A DNA stretch of 64,000 nt. Origin: Anolis sagrei (taxonomy: Eukaryota > Chordata > Lepidosauria > Squamata > Anolidae). Each line of letters begins with the position of its first letter. Position 1 is the first letter of the stretch. The notes under the pieces were generated by a model, which was not told the DNA's origin, made no database searches, and saw only the letters and a list, made by a program, of their open reading frames with translations. Location: assembly GCF_037176765.1 (NCBI RefSeq), contig NC_090022.1:88423891-88487890 (forward strand), read 5' to 3'. Below, one piece after another: positions 39,145-50,200 of the stretch. Position numbers and translations under genes: made by a program.

Positions 39145-39928
39145 CTCCAGTAGTAGAGCCAATAGTCAAATATCCAAATTTGATATATCAAGTAATCAGA
39201 AAGTCAACTCATTTGTTACTTCAGTTAATATATAAATTATACTTGCATTATATTTTGCGTACATTCTCAGCTGTATAAGTGCTAAGCATGAGCACACAGA
39301 AGCACTGGTAAAAACGAGTCCTATCACAGTTTATTTGAAAATGCTTTCACTTTCATTGCATGAAAAACCTTATCTTTTCAGTCAAGTTCCAGCTTGAGTT
39401 ATAGTCAGCCGCCTATTTTTCCCAGTCTTTTTGGATTGTTGCAAGCTCAACTTGTATGAACGGATTTTCCTACAAGACATATACTTTGTTGCTTAATGCA
39501 AATGGATTAAGAAATATCCCAAATCAAAAGATAATAACACATACTGCACAATAGTCAGTTGTACCTTTGTAATACAAACAAGCCATCTGCAGCTACCCTA
39601 TATCACTACCCAAGGAGAGAATAAAATGCCTAAAACTTGACTCAGTTTATAGCAACGAGTGCTGCTATAGTCACTCCCTCGAGAAGACAACCAAATTCTA
39701 TAGAGAGAGAACATGGCATAAATACTGACACCCAGAAATGTGCATTCTGTGTATTGTAATAATTATCCATAATTGTTCAGTCTACTAACCTATAAAATAA
39801 AAATCTTCAATAATTAATTTTCCTGTGGAATATGCATTTGTGAGCCTGGTTTAAATGCATGTAAGGGTAAAGGTAGGTGTTTAGGAATAATAACTGTCAA
39901 AGGAAACCTGAAAGTTTTATTTCTAGCA

Positions 39929-39959
<31 letters not shown>

Positions 39960-40250
39960 TATTATGCTCTATGTCCCCAATTTGTTGCCACAAATGTGTT
40001 ATGAGATAGATTGTTTTTTAAAAGAAGCATTATGAAACAAATTTTATTTATCCAAATATTGTAAGGAGTATCCTCAGTGTATTGTTGGCTAGGTTGTTGA
40101 AATAAGGAGCAATTGTGTACTACCAATTAGTAAGGCAGAAGTTTATTGTGTTGCATTTATAATATGACGTGGAAATATAATTTAAAATGATTACACTGTG
40201 TAAGAATTGTGCTTTACTCTGTAAACTTTTACAAATCCATTTGCCTGTTT
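39145..40250. other. FAM13B intron 1, no recognised feature except (AAT)n
   Basis: An (AAT)n run with ACTTTATTATGC (about 39930-39965) is a short L2-tail remnant. Nothing else is supported. Confidence 0.4.
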
Positions 40251-40265
40251 TCTGTTAGCTATGGC

Positions 40266-40416
40266 ATTTTGCAGACTGTTGTATAAAATCCCACATTGTC
40301 TGCTTTGAACAGGGATATTATATGGCAGTGTGAACTCAGCTAATCTATTTCAAAGCAGTCATTGTGGATTATCTGCCTTGCTATTCTGGGTTATATGGCT
40401 GTGTGGAAAGGCCCTA
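40266..40416. mobile_element. Harbinger-like palindromic MITE, decayed
   Basis: AATCCCACATTGTCTGCTTT ... GGTTATATGGCTGTGTGGAA then AGGCCCTA is the family of 33424, with the left end worn. Confidence 0.6.
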
Positions 40417-40419
40417 TGT

Positions 40420-42415
40420 TACTGCAAAGGTATACATTGAATTTTGGCTGATATCGGACCAAGCACAAGTGGATTCATTTTGCAAAATACTGTTTTATAC
40501 ATCTTTATATATTACAATACCGCTAGATTTTAAGTTTCATTTTTAACAGATTAATGTTTGTCGGAATTCTTAGTTTAATTGGACAGTCACTTCAGTGATA
40601 AGTGACTAGTTTGCATTTTAGGAAACTAGTCACTAAGGGATCTTAGGAAGAACTTTGCAGTTATTGGGAGGAAAATACACAAAATACAAAATCTACTTTC
40701 CCACCCTATTACACAAAGTGAACAAGAGTGAGATGGATACAAGAAAGCTGATAAGAAAAATTTGTAGCCTGCAGAGTGAGTTCTTACACATGAGAATTAT
40801 CTTGGTTATTATGAGTATTTTGAAAACATGACTCAACATCCAGCAGTTACTAATGTATGTATATTTAGAAATAAAGCTTTAGAAGGAATTAGAGTTGGAA
40901 TACTTTGGTAATCATCCTCTAGCATATTCCATTTCGGGATTTCTGTAGCCTTTCAAATGTGTTCACATACATGTTTACTAAAGTAGGTTGGACTTTGAAA
41001 AAGTAATAAATGAGATACAGTAGATGGCCTAACATGTTAAGCTGTGGGTGTGGTTGCTGCCAGTTTCGTTTTCACTACTTTCCCTTCTTTCTTGCAATGT
41101 GTTCTGTTTTTCTTCCTCTTTGTTGCAGAGCTTTTAAATGTAAGAACTTTGCTTTAGTGATTATGAATGTAGTTAAATGGCAGTATTCTTCAGATCTAGA
41201 ATGAGAAATCAAACAAATTTACATACTGATTTTTAGTACTCCAGCTGCAATCTTAAATGTACTTCCTCGGGAATATGTTTCATCATACTCAATGGGAATT
41301 TCTTCCAGATAAATATGTATAAGTGTAATATAAGCATTAGAACTCACATTTTCTCCCTTCTTCCACCAGTTATTAGGATGGCACGCATATTCATAATAAA
41401 ATGATGTTTTGTGAGGTGTGTTGAATTGTGATGTGGAAGAAATAATAATAGGAGCAAGAATCAGCATTTTTGTTTGTTCTGCTTTAATATATGTTGTTTT
41501 TCAGGACACAGATGTATCATATTTCATAAGCTTATTGACTTTCTTCCTACTGAAATACTTTGACATTTTGTCAACTTACTATTTCATGTGACAGCTGCAG
41601 ATTAATTTGTAAACAAATACATAGTTATAAATAGATTAGCTGTTATACAGCATTGAACAACCCTTGTATATTATACATTAGCTGTTAGGAGGGAGCTAGA
41701 AAGTTTGTTATTGTCAAGGTCATTGTTAATGTGGCAAAGTTCATTTTTCTATCTAGCAGGTAATATTGGTTACTGTTAAGTTTGTTCTTGCTAATCTTGT
41801 GACTTTGGGAAAGGGATAAGGTTGCCGACCTCAGTATTTTTTGTTGCAGCACAATGTCTTTAGTGTTTTAGAAATTGTACGTGTTATTACGCTTCGTGAG
41901 TAGTTAACTCCAGCTTTGCTTGTGACTTTTGTTAGATTGTTTATATATTTATTTCAAAATATGGATTTTTTTCTGTCTTACTCTGTAAAAAAGGACTTCC
42001 TGAAGTACACCTTTTCTTTGGTGGCCAAGGCTACAATATTATACTAATGTACTGTACTCAATGTGCTTTACTGGAAACTGGTGTATGGCAGTTTCCTCTG
42101 TATTGGCCAGTTTCCAGAAGGCCAAGACATATGTTTTGCATCTCAAAAATTAGAGCTGCTAGGGTAAAACTGGTGCAATTATTGGATTCAGCAGGTAAAA
42201 TGCACCCAGAAACAGGTCTAACATTTGAAGCACCAAAATGTATGTTGCCCTGTGTTATCCAAGGCAAGGGCTGCTCATTATGGTGGCAGAGGAGAGCATA
42301 TAAGATGAGATGAGAAACTAATAGGCCAATAGAAAGGTCATTAGTGTCCTTTGCTTTCCATACCCTGAAGGCCAAGACATATTGCTTATGGCAGGCTGCA
42401 GAGCATGTCTTCTTA
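40420..42415. other. FAM13B intron 1, no recognised gene or repeat
   Basis: I see no supported exon or named repeat in this stretch. Confidence 0.4.
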
Positions 42416-42420
42416 ATAGC

Positions 42421-42422
42421 CG

Positions 42423-42456
<34 letters not shown>

Positions 42457-42676
42457 GTGCTTTTGTTTCTGACTTATGATTGCACCAAATTAACCCTATC
42501 TTGGGGGTTTTCTTGGCAAGATTTGTTCAGAAGGGGTTTCCCTTGTCTTCCTCTGAGGCTGAGAGAGTGTGACATGCCCAAGGTCACACCATGAGTTTCC
42601 ATGGCAGAGCAGGGCGCAAACTCATGAATTTGGAGCTGTGTCCAGCATTGAAACCACTACAGCATGACGGCTGGCT
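42421..42676 (-). mobile_element. Sauria SINE, antisense
   Basis: (GTT)n is the antisense of the ACAACAACAAC tail. It is followed by TCTTGGCAAGATTTGTTCAG, CTTCCTCTGAGGCTGAGAGA and GTGACATGCCCAAGGTCACA; the last two mirror the sense copy at 24645. Confidence 0.88.
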
Positions 42677-43547
42677 AATGCAATCTGATGTATATTTGAT
42701 AATGAAGAGAGAGTTGGGAATGTGATTGAGTTCAGATGAAAGAGAACACCTGATTAATGGATGCTTTTTGTCAGTTTTCTTTAAGGCTCCCAGCTATACC
42801 CACTGAACTAGTTTCCACACTATTCACTAGTTTCCACAATATTCTTTTCCCCTTAAGGAACATAAGGAGTTACAGTATTTGTGTCATGAAGTGTGTGTTT
42901 ACTTCTCTCACAACTGCGTTGTAGATTGCTTTATTCCAGAGAATTTGGTGTGTCACTGAAAACTGATACTCTCACTGGGTGTTTCCACACAGCACAAAAA
43001 CACAGGTTTTAAAGGGAGGACAAAGAAACCTGGGACCTGAGAATGTGTCCCAACACAGACCTGTAGGACCTGGGATTTCTTTCCCCGCTGTTCTCACAAG
43101 TTTCCTCTGTATTAGAGCAAGATGGAGGGTGGATGGGGGGCATCCATCGGAAGTATTTTTTAAAAAATAACGTATGCACTGAACCGTATATGCACACATG
43201 TGAATATCTTAATATAAATATAAGCAGATTCTCATGTGTGCATATGATGTTCAGCACATAATAGTTAATTTGTTTGTTTTTTTAAAAAACTTCCGCTGGA
43301 TTTCTCCCAATTGTTTATTCAAGCTCTGTTTAGTATTATAGAATTTAAAACAAAGAGTTTCAGAGAGTTCTAATTTATCTCGTTTGTGCTCCTTTAAATC
43401 AGCTGTGTCTCCTTTTCACAGCCCAATCACCTGTTTAGCTGTTTTGGGCTTTTTAAATATGGACATGTGCTGGAGCAGTCTCCACATGGGGGAGGGAAGT
43501 AAGCCATGTGTTTTTTTCAAGTGCAAGGATATATAAAAAGGGAAAGG

Positions 43548-43816
43548 TTTCCCCTTGACATTGTCTACTTGTGTCTAACTCTGGGGAGGGGGGGTGTGCT
43601 CATATCAGTTTCTAAGCCAAAGAGCAGGCCTTGTCTGTAGGTACCTCCAAGGTCATGTGGCCGGCATGACTGCATGGAGCACTGTTACCTTCCCGCATTT
43701 GCATGTTTTAAAGTGATAAGTTGGCAGAAGCTGGGACTAACAGTGGGAGCTCACCCTGCACCCCCTTTTGGCCAGCAAGTTCAGCAGCTCACCAGTTTCA
43801 CCCACTGCACCATTGT
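43548..43816 (-). mobile_element. tRNA-derived SINE with BovB-like tail, antisense, 13-bp duplication
   Basis: The flanks GCAAGGATATATA at 43523-43535 and 43819-43831 are a perfect target duplication. The antisense tail CCTTGACATTGTCTACTTG, the body and a worn tRNA head CACCATTGTGGG are recognisable. Confidence 0.85.
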
Positions 43817-43834
43817 GGGCAAGGATATATAGTT

Positions 43835-46150
43835 ATGTGAATATGCACATTTTTGGCCTGAATCAGGATAAAATGGGAACTTCTTATCCTGTGTTTTTCT
43901 GCCATTTCAGCGAATCAGCCAGTCATTTAGCCCCCTCCCCCTTTTTAACATGGAAAATCCTGTGTTTAGGTACTGTGTAGATGGCCTCACTCTCTGTATG
44001 GTTTAGCCAAGTCCAATATTTGTCACATAGAGAATGATGACACTCATTTTATTCTGGCTCAATATCTTGGTTACAAGTGTGAGGTTGTGGGAGTGTCCTG
44101 TAGTTCTCTGTTTAACCAGTACTTACACCAGATATATTTTGTCAGACCGTGTTCTACTCAACTGAGGAGACATAGATTTCGTCTGTTTTAATCCAGGCAA
44201 ACCTTGTAAAATGTCATGCAACAACAGGAAAAAATGATAAATTCCCAGGAGCTGAGCAGCCATGTTTCCTTCAAAACAACAAGTATAGCACGGGGGGGAG
44301 GGGGGGGTAAGGGGGAGGAGCTAGTACATCACATCTAGAAGTACAGAAAGCCAAGAGGGCCAAATTACAAAGCAAATACAGTATCACAGATGCATGCTGG
44401 GGCATGACACATATTGCTCATATAGACAATCTTTGTGTCTTTAAAAATATCTAATTTAACTCAATCTAACCTCAAATCAAGCTTCATAATGAGACAGCAG
44501 TATAGAATATAAGGTGAGACCTTTTTTGGAAGTTCATGTTATTGAAATCTAAATAAAAATAGTAACAGCATTTATATTATATCTACAATATCTCAGGCAT
44601 GATAATTTTAGAAAGGCTGATGGGGATCAAGCCCTCATCCTCCATGAGCTAACTTAGGTAGGGATGGTGTAATGCCTGCTCCTATGAGGTCATAGAATTG
44701 CAGCCTATTATCATAAGTGTATGCATACTTTGTCAGTGGAAATATGCATCCTATAAATTCATGAGAAGAATAAAAATGAGAGCAAGTAAGCTAACGTCCA
44801 TCCTGGTCACCATCAATGGATGAGTGGATAGCAACTGTTCTCATTCCCAAATATTAGTGATCTCTGGTAAGGGATGCATTTTCCACTCTCTAACCTTTTC
44901 TCAGGGAACTGTCCATAGTTTTAACTTTGAAATGACTTCAGTATCTAGACACTTTTAATGTATGTTCATGAGTGGCTGTATGCAAATCACTCCCTCTTAA
45001 ATGTAGAGATAAGGAATGTCAGTTCACTTTAGGAGGGATTGATATTACTCGATCAAATAAGTACTCATCTTCTTGGACCAATTAGAAAAAGTATATACCC
45101 AACTGAAAGCACAGCCAGTCCTCATTCCTTCATGTACAAGATGTATGCATAACTGAATTGTAGATTCTATTTCATGGTTGTGCTTATGTTTGATATAGAA
45201 CATAGGAATTCATTAAAAGGATTTTTATATATTTGTATGTAAATGGTCATTATACATTTTCCTATAGAATTGGGATTAGATCCAGATTTTGTTCCTACAT
45301 CTGGAAGTATCTCTTGAGTGATTTGTAGGAACTTTCAAAATAGATTTTCAAAGAGGGCAGAAGTGTGTGCAGGAACAGGGGTGAACTGATAAAAGTTGCA
45401 CTTTTGTCTTGTGTCTTAGGCAGTGGCTTGCCCAGCAGGAGCTCCTGAAAAGCTGCAAAGAATGTATCCTTAAAGCCCTCCTAACTAGGAAGACAGGGTA
45501 TAGCCAGTCAACAGAATATGAGCAGCAGCTTCTGTTTCCTTCAGTCATTGTCAGAGCAGGGTGCTCACTAACTATCCTTGGAGCTCCCTGCTGAAATGGG
45601 GGCTCTCTGGACCAGACTGTAGTCCAACTGTAGAGTGGTTTGCCGTATGAGAAGTGGAATATGTGCGGGGATTATGGAATATTGGCGGGGATTGTCTGGC
45701 CTCTTCTATTTGACTTTGTACAATATGTCCAGAACAATTTTATCTATTTTCATCAGATTGTGTAAGAATTTTATGGCTTGTTTTTAAAGCAATTTGTAGA
45801 GCTACTATGATTCTATCTTTTTTTCTAAAGACCTTTTAAATTGAAAATATTAGCCACATCAAATGATAAGGAATTGAGTGTGAACTTAATGGGAGCTTCA
45901 CTTGCCTTTTGGGAGCTCCAGAGCTCTGAGAAGTCTGTTACTTATTTTTCAGAAAGTGTATACTTAATTTTTGTTAGTCAGAATATATGATAGTGATCTC
46001 TGGTTACTTAACATCAGTCAAACTCATAACATTATCTGGTAATAATTTCTCTATGTTTATTTTGTTAATCCTGTGAATGCTTACATGGAACTAAGTTTTG
46101 TTAAAATCACTCCTGCTGAATTTAGTGGGATTATTTCTGTGTTTTTTCTT
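43835..46150. other. FAM13B intron 1, no recognised gene or repeat
   Basis: Only a G-rich run near 44292-44325 stands out. No supported exon was found. Confidence 0.4.
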
Positions 46151-46158
46151 TCTTTCAG

Positions 46159-46325
46159 ATTAACTGCTGAGGTACTGATCGAGTTCTGCTCTTCTTCAAT
46201 GAGGAACTACAGGCTGATCTTCTGCCATAACCTCAAGCAACCATAAATGACAAAAGAATGCTTCGTCAGTAAGGGTAGCTGGCGTAGAAAATATTTTGTG
46301 AACGTAGGTGTTTAAGTGCTCTGAG
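46159..46325 (+). other. FAM13B: Probable FAM13B exon 2 (5' UTR)
   Basis: It is preceded by a strong polypyrimidine tract and CAG (TTTCTTTCTTTCAG) and ends CTGAG before GTAGGT. Alternative donors sit at 46269 (GTAAGG) and 46304 (GTAGGT). It lies 740 bases upstream of the first coding exon. It contains two short upstream ORFs that abut (46199-46246 and 46247-46315). Its assignment rests on splice signals and position, not protein homology. Confidence 0.45.
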
Positions 46326-47065
46326 GTAGGTCTTCACAACTGTTGATTTATTCTGTTGAGTAGTAACATTAGAGACAGAGTTTGGAATATTATTTTAAAT
46401 AAGTAATCTTTTGTTCTTAAAAATTGCTGATCATTTAAAGAGTTGGACATTTGCTGATTTGTTCCTTTAAACTTTAAAAATTGAAAAGGTGAACACTCCC
46501 TCCAAACTAGTTTAGAAATTGAAAGTAGAATATTACTGACGAGTGTATATCTCTTGAAGAAACTTTTTGAGAAAATGGTAGTGCAGGCTGCAAATTTAAA
46601 ATGTGTGTCTTCCACTGGATCCACCTTCCTTTTAGCTCCGTTTTGTACCAAAGGTAATACTTCAAAATTGTAGGAAATTGTGTTGAATTCATTAGTTATT
46701 GACACACTGTTTCATGTTGAGTGTTAGAAATTTCTTATTTAATAAATAATAGTTGAAGAGATTGTAGGAAACTTTAGTCAAATTACTAATGGAATTAATA
46801 GCAATATAAAATCGTTGTTTATGGAATTTCTATTGATTCAGCAGATCTAGTATCTAACAATTAGATTTAAGCCAAAAACATCAGATAATTATTCATAAAT
46901 TTTAATTTTTGTAAAGTTGAGTATATTGTGTTGTTTTAATATGGCTTTCATCTTATAAAAACATTATTTCCTATTTTGTTTAAATTCTAGATTGAATTTC
47001 TAATCCTTATGTGAATCAGCATTTAATGTGTAAGGATTCAAGTAAAAGTCACTTTTGTTTTACAG

Positions 47066-47255
47066 AAAGACAGCTTTGATATTGGGCTGCATAAAGATAT
47101 GAGGAAGAGCTCCTCCCCTTCTTTGAGTAACTGCAACTCTGTTCTCACTAACAAAATATTTGGAATTCCACTCGAAGAACTGCAGCAAGATGGACAGCCA
47201 GGCAGTGAAGTTCCATTCATAGTCCGCCATGTCGTGGATTATATTGAGGAACATG
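47066..47255 (+). other. FAM13B: FAM13B first coding exon
   Basis: The acceptor is TTTTACAG, then 33 untranslated bases to the ATG at 47099. It encodes residues 1-52 plus the first base of Gly53. The donor is GTAGGT at 47256. The chosen start gives the family's conserved Ser-rich [10 protein letters not shown]-terminus. Confidence 0.95.
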
Positions 47256-50200
47256 GTAGGTGTTTCTCTCCTGTGCCAGAATTATAAAAAATATTATGAA
47301 AATACCAGTTTTCACTTAAAAACCCATCTTAGATTTCTTTTAACTTGTTCTATTAAAGCACACCACCTTCTTGTGTAGCTAACTTTGATCATGCAAAAAC
47401 ACATTCTTTACCTTTTTAAATTATTTTCAGCATTAATGTTAAAATCTTGCCCCTGGTGGTACAGTGGGTTAAACCACTGAGCTGCTGAACTTGCTGACCA
47501 AAAGGTTGGCAGTTTAAATCCGGGGAGCGGGGTGAGGCTTTCGAAAACATGCAAAAGCGAGTAGACCAATAGGTACCGCTTTGGTGGAAAGGTAACAGCG
47601 CTTCATGCAATCATGACGGCCACATGACTTTGGAGGTGTCTACAGATAACGGTGGAAAGAATAAAGCACTTAAAAATAATAGTAGGCATTTATTTGACCT
47701 CAAGTCCAAGTGATAAAAATTTTGTCTGACTGAAGTCCAAGTTGTCAGAAATTGCCTGTCTATAAGAAAAATTACTGATTGTGTTGTTGGCCTTGTGTTT
47801 TGAATTGATGGAGAGATACTGTGTATCTTCGTCATTCTACCACCTAATGCAGTGGTTCTCAACCTGGGGTCCCCAGATGTTTTTGGCCTACAACTCCCAG
47901 AAATCCCAGGCTGTTTACCAGCTGTTAAGATTTCTGGGAGTTGAAGGCCAAAAACACCTGGGGACCCCAGGTTGAGAACCACTGACCTAATGTTTCTGAA
48001 TGTGAATAAGAATAATGAAATTAAGATAAAAATGAATATATAAATAAATTAAAAATATATGGAGATAAATATGCATTATAAACATATATAAGTGTGTATA
48101 AGTGCAAGCAATAACAGTTAAATCCTTTTCAACAGCAACCCAAGCTTTATGTGCTTGCAGAAGGAAAGAGAGGTCCAACCTTAGCCATCCTTGGCAAAGG
48201 GTTGCAGAGCATAGAAGCAACCACCCCAAAGGCTGTCTCCTGCATTGCTTCAGGAAATGCCTTCAATGACAGAAGAAAAAGATCTTAATGTGGGCATACT
48301 CAGGGAAAATGTGGTCTTTCAAGTAATCTGGTTCAAGGTGGCATAGAATGTTATAGGTCATAAGAGGCATTTTGAATTATACATATAAACAGTGAAGGTG
48401 TTGCAATGAAGAAATTGTGTGCTCCCTGTGTGTGACAGTGGCCAGTCATTTATCTGGCTATAATATCTCAAACAAGTTGAATTTGCTGAACCTCCCAGGA
48501 CCTCTCTGGGCTGAACAGTTTAAAGGCCCCCTCCGTAAACAACAAACCTCTGGATTCTGCAGGAGGCAGCCACAGGATTTAAAGCAAATATGCACTATTG
48601 TGTTGAGATAGTCAGACACATATAATATTTAAAGGAGTGGATACAGTTGGCTAATAAATCTCAAGTGTTTATTAGCCAACTGTCTACTAATAAAAAAAAA
48701 ATCACGATAATAGTTGCATTGATTCTGCCACACCATTGTTTTCTGCCTTTGTCATAAGATCATATATAGTTAATTTTTTGACATATAGTTGTTTTACATT
48801 TAAATTCAAGGAGGTCTAGAGCAAGAAGGACTTTTTCAAGTGAATGGAAATGCAGAAACAGTGGAGTGGCTACGGCAAAGATATGATAATGGAGAAGATG
48901 TGGATCTGGTTAAAGAAGCAGATGTACCTTCAGCTATTAGTCTTCTTCGATTTTTTCTTCAAGCACTTCCAGAACCAGTTATCCCTGACACTCTACATAT
49001 GCATTTGATACAACTTTCTGAAGGTATTGGAATGATATTAATAAGGCTTCAATAGCTTCAAGAGTAATCAGATATAAAAATTCACATAACTTGACTTTTC
49101 CTTCTGAAATATTTCACATGTTTTTGATGATGAGTGGGAACCTGAATCTCATGTCCACCAATTTTAAAGAGACACATGATGGGGAACTCAGACCAGCTTA
49201 CCAATATTCATTTTTTGATGCCTTGGGCTCATCAGATAGATTTGTTGAATTGTGTTCTGGTTTTCAAATTCATCTCGAAAAACCAAAAAACAAGGAAAAT
49301 GCTGAAATTTTCAGTAAGAAGAGCTTTTAAAAAGAATGGATTGAGTATAGAGTCACATGTTTTTTATATTCATTTCATATTGGCACTATTGAAGTGAGGT
49401 TTGTCAAATGTTGAATTAACCACTCTTTTATCAAATTTTACAGATTATAATCAAGATGAATTTGGAAGAAAGTTGAGGTTCCTCTTGCAGCAGCTTCCGC
49501 CTCTTAATTACAGTTTGTTAAAGTTTCTATGTAGATTCTTAGCTAATGTAGCATCACATCATGAAGAGATTTGGTCTGCAAGTTCTTTGGCTGCAGTTTT
49601 TGGTCCCGATGTCTTCCAGTAAGTTACATTCTGCACTTCGTTAGATTTTTTCCTCCATATGATTAATAAAATGTTGACATTTTATACATTTTTTTTCATA
49701 TGTGAGTATTTAAACTAAAAATGTTTATCCTGACTTAAAATCTTGCTTGGTTTTGATCAAATAGTTGTGTTATTGATTGTGAAAGCATATGCCCTAAAAC
49801 AATGTTATGCTTGTTTATTTTTTGCCATAAAATTCAGAAAATATTTTTTTACTGTTAGTATGCAAGTGCTTCAGTATTCTTCTGAGTATAGTTCCTTATT
49901 TTTCTCTGAATGCTCAGGTTTCAATAAATCTACTCACCAAATTAAACTGGTGGCTCTGTTGCTTCAAGGCAATGAATTGACTCTGATTTTACAGTAGCTG
50001 TCCAGAGTGCTGAACATGGATAGTGGCTATAAAACACTCTTGCAAAACCCAGTGTACATGCCTCGTCTAGAAGCAGTAGAACTACTTCTACCCCTCATCA
50101 CAGTGAAAGTTGTACTATATTCTGCTGATGAGTGGTTAGCTTTTCTTCCAAATTTTAAACTATAGGAATAAATGGGACTTGTTTGGGCATTTGCATTGGG

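Noticed and set aside
42047-42313. 88-codon frame in FAM13B intron 1 as an exon
   Set aside because: No family resemblance; a frame of similar length also runs on the opposite strand, as expected by chance.
42423-42455. (GTT)n and other trinucleotide runs as a CRISPR-like or regulatory array
   Set aside because: They are the simple tails of SINE and L2 copies; there are no spaced repeats.
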